Assembly: GCF_011386835.1 (NCBI RefSeq)
Contig: NC_088809.1
Coordinates: 6,864,001 to 6,928,000, forward strand
Direction of reading: 5' to 3'
From: Chrysemys picta bellii
Taxonomy: Eukaryota; Chordata; Testudines; Emydidae
Length of the DNA stretch: 64,000 bases
Made by a program: the position numbers and the translations under genes. Shown here one piece after another: positions 11,901 to 22,900 of this stretch. The first letter of the stretch is position 1; the number at the start of each line of letters is the position of its first letter. The notes under the pieces are model-generated. The model made no database searches and had not been told where the DNA came from. It saw nothing but the letters and a program-made list of their open reading frames with translations.

Positions 11901-12046
11901 GAACCTTTGACTTGAATTCATTCCTCCCCAGGCCTGATCCAATTCCCATTGAAGTAAATGGAAAGGCTCCCATAATTTACTGTACTTGATCAGTCCCTAA
12001 ATTTGCTGACTATCTTCAGGAGATGAGGCAAAGCTATCTGTTTTAT
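8955..12046. other. Intronic DNA with minor repeats
   Basis: No exon seen. It contains a C-run with A-rich tail (10219-10262), a MIR/L2-like bit at about 9825-9930, a palindrome tttatgctgcc / ggcataaaa at about 9077-9104, and ATT-rich sequence at 11265-11330. 9562-9587 is a 26-bp exact match to the Penelope terminal repeat at 18142-18167. Confidence 0.5.
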
Positions 12047-12260
12047 AGGGGGGAGGGATAGCTCAGTGGTTTGAGCATTGACCTACTAAACCCACGGTTG
12101 TGAGTTCAGCCCTTAAGGGGGACACTTAGGGATCTGGGGCTAAATCAGTACTTGGTCCTGCTAGTGAAGGCAGGGGGCTGGACTGGATGACTTTTCGAGG
12201 TCCCTCCCAGTTGTAGGAGATAGGATATCTCTATTAATTTATTTATTTTATTTATTTAAG
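12047..12260 (+). repeat. tRNA-derived SINE (turtle Cry-type) with CR1-like tail
   Basis: The head has pol III box A-like 'tagctcagtggtttgagca' and box B-like 'ggttgtgagttcagccc'. The body ends 'ggactggatgacttttcgag', 'gtccctcccagttgta', a CR1-type 3' tail, followed by ATTT repeats. This combination is characteristic of turtle Pol III SINEs. Confidence 0.8.
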
Positions 12261-12678
12261 GCTTTCTCCCCTATGGGTGTTTCGGAGGGGATTATTTGAT
12301 AAGAGCATATGTTTTGTTTGAGTTACTGCTCAGTGGGCCAATTTTGCTTTTTGTCGCTCTTTGTTATAAATGTAGAGGTTGACAATTACTTGCACCATGC
12401 AAGGCGGCTAAATTAAGTAATCTGAATAATAAACGTTTTTAAGTATTAAAAAAAAAATGACTTCAGTGAAGGATAGTCGTCTTGTGCGGTGAAGTCATAG
12501 GACCAAGACTGAACTTTGTATAAGTCCTTTAATGGTTCTGAGAATACAGTCCATGCTGTGCCCTTGTTCCATTTATTCAAGCTACCTGGAAATGTCTGAT
12601 ATTTAAAACACCTCTGCACCCAGCAGATTATCTTCTTCCTGTAAAATACTACAATCCAGCACACACATTAGACAGCAC

Positions 12679-12766
12679 GGGCCAGATTGTTAGCTAGTGT
12701 AAATCAATGTCACCCCATTCCCTTCAGTGGAATGATGCTGATTTACGCCAGCTGAGGATCTGGCCT
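12679..12766. repeat. Palindromic mini-repeat (gtgtaaatca type)
   Basis: A short hairpin element: 'ggccagattgttagctagtg' at the left is the imperfect inverse of 'cagctgaggatctggcc' at the right, with a 'tcagtgg' centre. Similar copies lie at 22428-22512, 24270-24356, 36190-36280 and 46779-46858. Confidence 0.6.
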
Positions 12767-12949
12767 TACAAATGAAAACCAAGGGGAATTCAGTTTTGAG
12801 TAGTTATGGTCTGTGACATTTATAGCATCCAACCCAAGAGGATAAGCTCTGTGGAGCTGGATGAGCAAATGCAATGTGCAAGTGACAGGCAATTAGCAAG
12901 GCAGCCTACGCTACACGTAAGATCAGGCCTCCTCTTGCTAAGTCTGAGG

Positions 12950-13245
12950 CCTGGTTTACCCCTAAAACTTAGGCTGACATAGCTACATTGCTCAGGAGTG
13001 TGAAAAAAAATCACATCCTGGAGCGATGTAGTTAACCTGAACTAAGCCCCGATTTAGACATGGCTAGGTTGATGGGAGAATTCATCCATCATCCTAACTA
13101 CCGCCTACTATCGAGGGGGTGGATTTACTACAGTGACTGAAATCCCCCTTCCATTGCTATAGCAAGTGTCTACACTACTGAGCTACAGTGGCGTAGCTAC
13201 AGTGCTGCTGCTGTAGTGCTTGTAGTGTAGTCATAGTCTTAGTCC
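12950..13245. mobile_element. Harbinger-type MITE, decayed
   Basis: Same family as 8704-8954: 'gctaggttgatgggagaatt', 'gtgtctacactactgag', 'gctgtagtgcttgtagtgta'. It ends about 450 bp before DHRS11 exon 2. Confidence 0.6.
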
Positions 13246-13333
13246 CTTTCTGCGAAGACGTTTTAAAATCAAGGGTCAAGGACCATAATTTTAGTCATCA
13301 GAACAGGAGATTCTGGCAGCCATATCTGCAGAG

Positions 13334-13590
13334 GCAGCGTGGTCCGGTGGATAGTGTACCACGCTGGGATTTGGGTTCTGTTCCTGGCTCTGTTGCTGAC
13401 TGGCTGTGTGACCTTGAGTGAGTCACTTCCCCTGTCTGTGCCTCTGTTCCCCTTGTCTGTCTTTCCTATTTAGACTGCAAGCTCTTTGGGGCAGCAACTG
13501 TCTCATACTATGTGTTTATATATTATACAATGGGGCTTTGATCTTGGTTGGGGCTGTTAGGTGCTGCTGTAATACAAACTAATAACGAAA
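13334..13590 (+). repeat. MIR SINE, near full length
   Basis: tRNA-like head (gtggtccggtggatagtg), MIR core (tgtgtgaccttgagtgagtc), and the L2-shared tail (gcaagctctttggggcag ... gctgctgtaatacaaacta). It lies just before DHRS11 exon 2. Confidence 0.7.
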
Positions 13591-13692
13591 GTACTTGCTG
13601 GCAGAAATGAAGTGCACAGCTGATCAATTGGGCCTTTCCCAGGGGAAGGGATTCTGATTGCTTTTCTCTTCCTTCCTTTTTTCTTTCTCTAG

Positions 13693-13902
13693 AAATTGGC
13701 AGCAGAATGCCAGAGTGCGGGATACCCTGGCGTCCTTATCCCCTATAAGTGCGATCTGTCCAATGAAGAGGAGATCCTATCTATGTTCTCTGCAATCAAG
13801 ACTCTACATCAAGGGGTTGATGTGTGCATCAACAATGCTGGCTTGGCTCGCCCCGAGCCCCTGCTCTCTGGGAAAACGGAGGGTTGGAGGATGATGATAG
13901 AT
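13693..13902 (+). CDS. DHRS11: DHRS11 coding exon 2
   Basis: A 210-nt, 70-codon exon with phase 0 at both ends. The acceptor is a pyrimidine tract plus TCTAG, and the donor is GAT|GTGAGT. It encodes the second half of the Rossmann cofactor-binding region: the CDLS aspartate expected near the adenine ring and the NNAG motif that stabilises the central sheet. Confidence 0.95.
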
Positions 13903-16900
13903 GTGAGTAGTACGCCTGCGAAACAATGGGAACTATGATGGGCTGGGCAGAGAGATGCGAGTCTTTGCCCTGACCAAGCGTTTGGATGCAGAGATAAGTG
14001 TCACCTGCTGGCTGGGTGCTAGGGATGGGAAAATGTGTTTTGCCTGATTCTTGAACCATCTGGAATGTAGGAGTGATTACAGTAGGGGAGGTCGTGGAAA
14101 AAGGGAGCAGAAAGGGAGGGAAATCTCCATTGGAAAAAATAGGGTGAAAAATGGAGCAGAGACCAGGTGGAGTGAAAACCAAATACAAAGAGACTGTGGG
14201 GAAATAAGGAGAAGGGATGGGGAGAGGACACCCATTTTTCTGGCCCTCATCAGTCTAGTATCTGGGCACTTCACAGTCATTAATGGATTTTATCTTCAGG
14301 CCACTCCTGTGAGGTAGGAAAGTACTGTTATCCCCACATGGGGAACAGAGACATGGGGTAGATAGTGTCTTAGCCAAGGTCACACGGGCAGGCTGTGGCT
14401 GAGCCAGAGATCGAACCCAGCTCTGAGTCACAACCCAGTGTCCTAGCCAATAGACCATCCTCTCTATCTTGATATGCTGTAGATATCCACTTGTCCTGGC
14501 CTAGTTTGGGGTGGGGAGTGATTATTTTGCCCCAGTATAGTACTCGTCACAGGCTTCTCTTTACCCAGAAAAATGAGTTTTGGTTCTAAATAAGATCATT
14601 TTCTGGCATGGGGTGAAACATGGGTATAAATTTAATGGGGAAAAAATTAGCAAATGTGAAGGCACAGCCTAACAAATAGTCTTAGAAATGTTGCAAAATC
14701 TTCACCCCCCACAGAGGTTCACCATCTCAATTGAGCACTGTTGCTGTGTGCTGTTAAACAACTGCTGTGTTCCACCCTAGAAGGGTTGCCCGATCTTTAG
14801 ATTATGTATTAATTACACCTCTACCTCGATATCACGCTGTCCTCGGGAGCCAAAAAATCTTACCGCGTTATAGGTGAAACCGCATTATATCGAAACTTCC
14901 TTTGATCCACGGGAGTGCGCAGCCCCGCCCCCCCCCCCCCCCCCCCCCGGAGCGCTGCTTTACCGCCTTATATCCGAATTCGTGTTGTATCGGGTCGCGT
15001 TATATCGGGGTAGAGGTGTATATTGAATACTTCCAGGGGCTTACCCTCAACAAGTCGCAAACCAAGTTTGGGAACCCCTGATCTAGGTGAAATGTCCCAA
15101 ACATATGTATGCTAACTTTGCCTTAGCTCAACATACAGGATGTGGTTTGCAGGTCCCTTATGTTACAGCCAAAATATACCCTAATATAATAAAACAAATA
15201 GAATCATAGAATATCAGGGTTGGAAGGGACCTCAGGAGATCTAGTCCAACTCTCCTGCTCAGAGCAGGATCAATCCCCAGACAGATTTTTGCCCCAGATC
15301 CCTAAATGGCCCCCTCAAGGATTGAACTCACAACCCTGGGTTTAGCAGGCCAGTGCTCAAACCACTGAGTTATCCCTCCCCAATCAAACCTATAAGAAAA
15401 TAAGAAACTTATAAGCAAAGATATATAGGCAGGCAAGCAGGCCAGCCTTAAATGTATCTCATGTACCTGTTACGTACGTCAGTTTGTTGCCAGGACACCT
15501 CTGTGGTTAAATTATTTATCTGTGATCAGAACTTCCCCTTAAAGTCTATTTTCAGCTCCCCAATACTTGGGGTTTTCTGTTGGGCCGTTTATCTGTTCAG
15601 AGTTCATAGGTCTCAAGCCTTATTCTAACTTGCTGAAGCTAATGTCTTACAGGATACAGGCCTGTAGATTTCTTGCATTACTGCTAAATATAGTGCAAAT
15701 CAGAATATAATGCAAAGCAGTAAATATAATGAAGGCACGCTAGCCCCCTGGGCTACAGTAGTGGCAGCATTTCAGTAGAGAGTCTGCCACATACCTGCAG
15801 GATGACTTCATTACATGGATAGCTCTGCTATCGCTGTCCTCTTTAGTGAAGGCAAAGACCACAATTTGCTTTCTTGTTGCTTTGCCACTTGTGAACTATC
15901 CCGCTTTTTCTTTCCAAAACTATGCTTAGTCATTTTGTGTTACATGGATTCTAAACTATGGGTTGTGATATTACTGGGGTCTGCAATACTGCGTCACTGT
16001 TTAATTCTGAATTTTAACTGGATTATATTTTACCTTGGGACTGATTTTCAGACGTGCTGAGCTCCCCATTTTTTTACTTGGGAATTGCCTCGTTTTCATT
16101 TTAATCGGGAAAAGGACCTATTTTCAAGCACCGCACTCTCCAAATCCTCCCTCACCCCCAAAGAACAAATCCAGTACATGAGACCCTTTTTTTTTTTTTG
16201 ACTTGGTACCAAAATACAAAAACTTCCAATTTCATGTAGATTTGCATTTTGTCGTGATCACATCATACTTCTTCAGCACAGAGGTCCCCTTTATAGTAGA
16301 CAAATGTTCCAAAGGTCTCTCTGGAAGTGGGTGATATGTGTCTATAACCCACGGCTGATTAATAGATTTGACGTGATAGAAAGCTCTCTCCTGGTCTGTG
16401 TGCAATATTGGTGCCCTGGAATCTGTGGCATGCTGATTCCAGGAGTCCTAGAGGACTGCCATATCCCTGCACACTCAGGGAGTCCTTACCGCGTAGTTGT
16501 GTCAAATGTCCACTCACAGACTAAGGGTATGTCTAGATTGCAGCCACTGGGTGTGATTGCAGCCTGAGCCAACATACCCCCAAGTTAGCTTAAATCTTGC
16601 TAGCTCAGGTCCGTAGTCAGCCGCTCCTCAGCTTGGGCTTGGCTATTGTATCTTTGAATCTCTTGCCCCTGAACCTCCTACAGGAGCCCCCCGGCCTGGG
16701 CAATCTTACTGTTCCTGGCAGAAGTTCAGCTCACTCCCAGAGTCTTTTCAGAGCCCAGTTCACACTCTCCTTGTCTCTAACCACTGGTGGTGCTTCCCAG
16801 GACCCACCGTAGGCCACTGGCTTGAAGCAGCCCTCAAGGGCCTTCACTCATACTGAGCTTGTTGTGTCAATCTGCCCCAAACAGGGCAGGGCGGGCGGCG

Positions 16901-19900
16901 GGCAGGTGTGAAGGAAAACCTAAGCAATTGCCTGAGGCTGAGCTCCCCTTGCTACCAGAGCTCACTAGTGTCCCTGGGAAAACTCCTCCCTGCTTCTGTG
17001 GTCAGTCTCACCCCGCTAAGTTCCACTTCTCCGAGTGGTGCAGGTTCTGCAGATGCACCTAACTGGGGCTGCCTGAGTACAGGAGTGCTTGTTAGCCTTT
17101 CCACCAGTGGGGTGAAGGGCTTGTCCCATCACTGGGTCTTGGAACAATGAAGCCGTGGCAGCACATGCTTCAGCTTGGGCTAGCACCACGAGTAATCACC
17201 GAGCGTTCTGGGTGAGTTTGTACAGCCAATGCCTGCAGCCTAGACATAGCCTCAGAGCTCCCTCCTTTGAGGACTTGTGACGTGTCCTTTAGTGACATGT
17301 AGGATGTGTACTGACTCTGCACTGGGGTAAATGTCATCCTGATGTGATGTGCCATGTTACCGATTGGCAAATATCCCTGCCGTCCATCTTCTGTTCATCT
17401 CTACACTGAGATGTTGTGGTTTGATGTACCTGGAGAACCACAGCATGAAGTGCACATACACAGGAGTTGGCCTTTCTGCTCACGGTGCTGAAACATGCCA
17501 GAGGCCACCACCAAACTACCCGATACGTCCAGGAGTCCTGAACCTACTTCCCACCTTGTCCAGATTGGTTGATCCTCCGGACGATGTCTCAAGGCCTATT
17601 AATTTTCCCAGGCTTTCCTTGAGGAGGTGGGCTATTAACCACATGCCCTAAATCCTGTGGCACTGAAATATTTAATACTCTTCAGTATTATTTTCCTTCA
17701 ATCTATTGATTTTTTTTTTTAAAGTGAAGATCCTAATTTTTAAACTAAAATTGGAAACTAAATGCCAGGTGCCAGCTTTCGTAGCGAATCCCGTTAGTTT
17801 CACAGTTTGTTGCAGCGGTAGGTAGTAAAATGGGTTGATTCATATCAGCCTAATAAACTACATTGAACTACATTACAAACGTTGAATGTATCTCCCCATG
17901 TAAGTATTCTCACACTTCTTATCAAACTGTCTGTACTGGGCTATCTTGATTATCACTTCAAAAGTTTTTTTTCCTCTTACTTAATTGGTCTCTCAGAGTT
18001 GGTAAGACAACTCCCACCTTTTCATGCTCTCTGTATGTGTGTATATATATCTCCTCAATATATGTTCCATTCTATACATCCGAAGAAGTGGGCTGTAGCC
18101 CACGAAAACTTATGCTCAAATAAATTTGTTAGTCTCTAAGGTGCCACAAGTACTCCTGTTCTTTTTGCGGATACAGACTAACACGGCTGCTACTCTGAAA
18201 CCTAATAAACTATAGCATTCCTTTTTTTTCCTGGTCTTTATTACTTTATTTTCTGTTCAAAATCTGGTTAGAGTTGGATACCACAGAGCCGATTTCACGT
18301 GCTGTACTAGGAAATTGTGAAATTCGATCACATTATATTTACAAAAACAGTCTTCTACGAGATGTACATGCAGTACCTAGTATAATAGGACCACAATCTT
18401 AGTTGGAGATGCTACTGTAATATTAATGATAAGTGCATGGATTTATGGTTCTGTTTTCTGTACTGCACTGTGCCTTTAAACGTCGGAAGTCCGTCTGCAA
18501 TGGAGGCAGGGTTGTGAGGTGATTTGGGATCTTACAGCATGAGAGAGACTTTCTGTTCTCTCTCCCTCTTCTGGAAACTTTATTTTTATTTTTTCTAATT
18601 TTAAGTTATGGGAAATGACACAGAGAGTTCTCCATACTGGAAGTGCGTGTTCTGCTCATTGTGTATGGACAACATACCTGTGTGTGTCTGCTCTGATGTA
18701 GCTGCGGCATTAATTGTCAGGGTGATGTTACGTCGCCTGTGTTAAACCGGGATGTCCAAATATTATCCAAATGAGGCTTTATTGACAGCTTGCCAGAAGC
18801 TGAGAGCTGAACCTAACGTGTGTCTAATGAACCCAACTTCAGTGGCACTTTTCATCTGGAGGGGAAGTCCATGGAAATCACAGGCCCCTGTGTACCATGA
18901 GCCATCCTGATCTGAGCAGCTTTACTGAATCTGGCTCGTGATTTTTAACCTGTTAGTAAACATTGAAAGTGCTGTTAAAAATAGCTCTGGGTTTTGCTTC
19001 CTCTCTGAATAGTCCCCTTTTCACAGCTATGCTCTCACCGCCTGGAAATCTCACTCTCTGAACACACTGTAGCTGCATATAGCTTTCGGTCTGGCCGTGG
19101 GGCTTTTGCTGTCTCTCTCTAACTACATATGCATCAGAGGGATACACTTACTGAGTGCCACATGTGTGCCTCTAATCAACATACGTTGGTCTGTTTCTGA
19201 TGCACTTTCTGAAACTTTTCAAGAGTTTCTTGAAACAGAGGCTGCCCGCTCCTTTCATGGGCCATTGGGTCTTCGCAGTGCTCAGAATAGTACGGAGAGA
19301 ATTTCTTCAAATGTTCTGCAGGAAGAAAAGCGTTAGCGAATGCTTTTATTTTGAAGGGTGTTACAGAAGCATTTCAAAGTCCAGCTGTGCTGAAGGAGAG
19401 GGGGGAAAAAATCTCCAAATACCCCTAGATCCCTTCATTAGGAGACATTTAGGGCCTTACATTTAATGGAAGGGTTTTTAAACTGTTTCTTCTTTCCTTA
19501 CATCATTTATGAGCTTTTGAGACTGACTTTGACTTTTACCAATCCCTCTTCCCATGTTTCTTCCTTGAAACTTCTTCCTGAAGCTCCGCCAGCCAGAAAA
19601 GTGCTATCGTTTATTTATTACAGCCCCTACTGCTCTTCTGTGGGATTCCAGATCCTTGTCACCTGAACTGTTGTCTGTTGTGTATTCCTCCCTTCCTCCT
19701 CCCCCCCAGTGCAGGCTTCTCAGGGCATGGACCACATCCTCTTTGTGTCCTCTACACAGGGCCGGCTCCAGTAGGGTTACCTAGGGTTACCATACGTCCG
19801 GATTTTCCCGGACATGTCCGGCTTTTTGGACTCCAAATCCCCGTCCGGGGGGAAATCCCAAAAAGCCGGACATGTCCGGGAAAATCGGACATCTGGCTGG

Positions 19901-22900
19901 GGGCTCGGGGGCCTGGCCGGCGGTGCCGGGCCGGGGGCTCGGCCGGCGGTGCTCGGGGGGGCCCGGGGCCGGGCGGCTCGGCCGGCGGCTCGGGTGCCGG
20001 GCCGGGCGGCTCGGCCGGCGGTGCTCGGGGGGGGGCCCGGGGCCGGGCGGCTCGGCCGGCGGTGCTCGGGGGGGGGCCCGGGGCCGGGCGGCTCGGCCGG
20101 CGGTGCTCGGGGGGGGGCCCGGGGCCGGGCGGCTCGGCCGGCGGTGCCGGGGGGGGGGGGCCGGGGCCGGGCGGCTCGGCCGGCGGCTCGGGTGCCGGGT
20201 GCCGGGCCGGGGGCTCGGCCGGCGGTGCTGGGGGGGCCCGGTGCCGGACCGGGCCGGGGGGCTCGGCCGGCGGCTCGGGTGCCGGGCCGGGTGCCGGCGG
20301 TGCTCAGGGGGGCCCGGTGCCGGGCCGGGCCGGGGGGCTCGGCCGGCGGCTCGTGTGCCGGGTGCCGGGCCGGGTGCCGGCGGTGCTCGGGGGGGCCGGG
20401 TGCCGGGCCGGGAGCTCGGCCGGCGGTGCCGGGCCGGGCCGGGGGCTCGGGGGACGGGCTGGGGACCTGTGGTGCCGGGGGTGGGCCGCGCCTCCTCCCC
20501 CCCCCCCCCCCACACCCCCCCACACCCCCCCACACCCCCACACACACACACACACACCCCCACACCCCCTCACACACACACACCCCCTTACCTGCTTCAG
20601 GCTTCCCGCGACTCAAATGTTCGCGGGAAGCAGGGGAGGGGGCGGAGACTTTGGGGAGGGGGCGGGGCTGGGGGCGGGGCTGGGGCCCCTTTAAAGTGTC
20701 CTCCTTTTGGAGGCACTAAATATGGTCACCCTAGGTTACCATACGTCCGGATTTTCCCGGACATGTCCGGCTTTTGGGGGCTCAAATCCCCGTCCGGGGG
20801 GAAATCCCCAAAAGCCGGGCATGTCCGGGAAAATCGGGAGGGAGGGCTCGGCCGGGGCCTCTTTGGCCGGGGCCGGTGCGGGGCCGGGCCGGGGTGGCGG
20901 GGCCGGGGGCATGGTGCCGGGCCGGGAGCGCGGTGCCGGGCTGGGGTCCGGGCCGGTCCGGGCCCGCGGAGCCGGTCCGGGGTGGCGGGGCCGGGAGCCG
21001 GTCTGGGGTGGCGGGGCCGGGCCGCGGGGCCGGGAGCCGGGGGGTGTGCCGGGCCACCGGGGGCCGGCAGTGCTGGGCGGGCTGGGGGTGGTCGGCCGGG
21101 GGCCGGGGCCAGCACCCCAGGGCCCGAGCCGACCCAGGCTGGAGCCGCCGGGGGGCCAGCCTGGGCCGCGCCTCCTCCCCCCACACTCCCCCTTACCTGC
21201 TTCAGGCTTCCCGCGAATTAAATGTTCGCGGGAAGCAGGGGAGGAGGCGGAGACTTTGGGGAGGGGCGGAGTTGGGGCGGGAGGCGTGGGCGGGGCTGGG
21301 GGCGGGGCCGGGACCCCGTGGAGTGTCCTCCATTTGGAGGCAAAAAATATGGTAACCCTAGGCTCCAGCATTTCTACCGCCCCAAGCAAAAAAAAAAAAA
21401 AAAAAGCCGCGATCGGCGGTGGCAGGTCCTTCGCTCCTAGAGCGAGTGAGGGACCTGCCGCCCCCGAATTGCCACAGGTGTCGCCCCTCTCCCTTGGCCG
21501 CTCCAAGCACCTGCTTGTTAAACTGGTGCCTGGAGCCGGCCCTGCCTCTACAGCACTGAGCAAGCAGTTGGCACTTAACAAATACACGGTGTATAAGTGT
21601 GAATTTTATGCCACTCTGGCAGCATAAAGGGGCCTTAAAATGGGTGGAAATATCCCCTAGCCCCAAAATATCCACGAAATGCCCCTTGTACAGAGGACCT
21701 TCTTTGAATAGTGTGGAGAGAGCACCAGAGCCCCTGGCTCCGGCCCCTGGCTCCAACCCCTGGCGTAGGGGGACGTCAGAGGCATCACTGATGCGTACTG
21801 CATTACACCTATTCTCTGCGTCCTGGGGCTCATAGAAAGCTACATTCGAGCCGTCTCAAGGCAAAGGCTAGCCAGGCTCCTGTAGGGCCCCAGGATATGG
21901 GGAGTGCAAAGGTGGTTTAAAGCCACTCTTGTGCCCTTGCCCCAAGTGCAAGAATGGAGCAACTGGGAAACAAGCCCTGAGATTTTTATCCATCCTTGGT
22001 CGGGTGCACTCCCATCGACGTTGCAGGAACGTGTCTTGAGAAGGACCTCAGATTTGGCTTGAATTACACCATGGTTTTGTCTTAATTTCCCTCTGATTCT
22101 GTTTCCTATTATGGTACTTTGTCTCCAGTTGGATGGGCAGAAAAATGGCCTCTTGCCAGTCCATTGCTGAGATCTGCTTACGAGGAGAGGTATATTGGTA
22201 GCATATTGCTCAGCTGATTCTATTTCGGGACTTGCAGCAAATTACCCCTTTTTCCAATATCTCTTTATTGAGTTTAGTTTCTTTGAATCTCTCCAGGTAG
22301 ATCCACACAAAGTAGCGGACAAATTGAAAAGGTCAGAAATGAGAAATGTCAGATCCACCGGGCAAGGTGGATCAAAGGCAACAGTCCCTCTGATCAGAAA
22401 TAGGAAAGGTTTTACAAGTGTGGGAGCAGGTCCTCAGCTGGTGTTAATCAGCGTTGCTCTATTCCCTTTGATGGAGCGATGCTGATTTTACAGCAGCTAA
22501 AGGTCTAGCTCATAAAATCATAGGCTGAATGAAAACAATGTTTGCTTCCTCAGCATGGCTCATCTCCACATGTACAATGCAGCTCCTGGCTGGGGTGTGA
22601 ACTGGGGGTGGGGGGGTTTCAAAAGCACTTATATGATTTAGGAATATAAAACCCAGTGGGGTTTTGAAAATCTCACCCCAAGTCTCAACGCCCAATGAGT
22701 CATGGGACGGCTCTCCATTATCACAAGGTAGTGGCTTTGGAATAGGAGCGCGCCCCTCCCTCCCCCATACCTCGAAATCAATCCCTGCATCTCCTGGCAC
22801 AGAGAGGCTTGCAGCAGCCAGGTTTATGCCCAGAAGACAGATAACCAAAGGTTAACGTTTAACACCAAATCAGAGATCCAGGCTTTCAAACTCAGCAAGA

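Larger units (their letters stand above)
19772..21360. mobile_element. Inner hAT-type element, tandem dimer with GC-rich core
   Basis: It lies between ggctccag at 19764-19771 and 21361-21368, an exact 8-bp duplication. The ends are TAGGGTTACC and GGTAACCCTA. There are two units: about 19781-20732 and 20733-21360. Each starts with ttaccatacgtccgg and a long palindrome, has a G/C-rich core, and ends with 'gtgtcctcc-ttttggaggc' and a tatggt-accct end. Long ORFs across it are compositional, not genes. Confidence 0.8.
19757..21544. mobile_element. Outer hAT MITE of a nested composite
   Basis: Perfect 15-bp TIRs CAGGGCCGGCTCCAG (19757-19771) and CTGGAGCCGGCCCTG (21530-21544). Perfect 8-bp target duplication cctctaca at 19749-19756 and 21545-21552. 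Its own sequence is only 19757-19771 plus 21369-21544; the rest is a second insertion. Confidence 0.85.

Noticed and set aside
12047..12260. tRNA gene
   Set aside because: The A and B boxes are present, but the clover-leaf is degenerate and a CR1-like tail follows, so it is a tRNA-derived SINE.
19678..21627. Several long ORFs (up to 449 codons) on both strands
   Set aside because: They run across a G/C minisatellite and transposon ends, are Gly/Ala/Pro/Arg monotonous, occur in many frames at once and lack splice or homology support.
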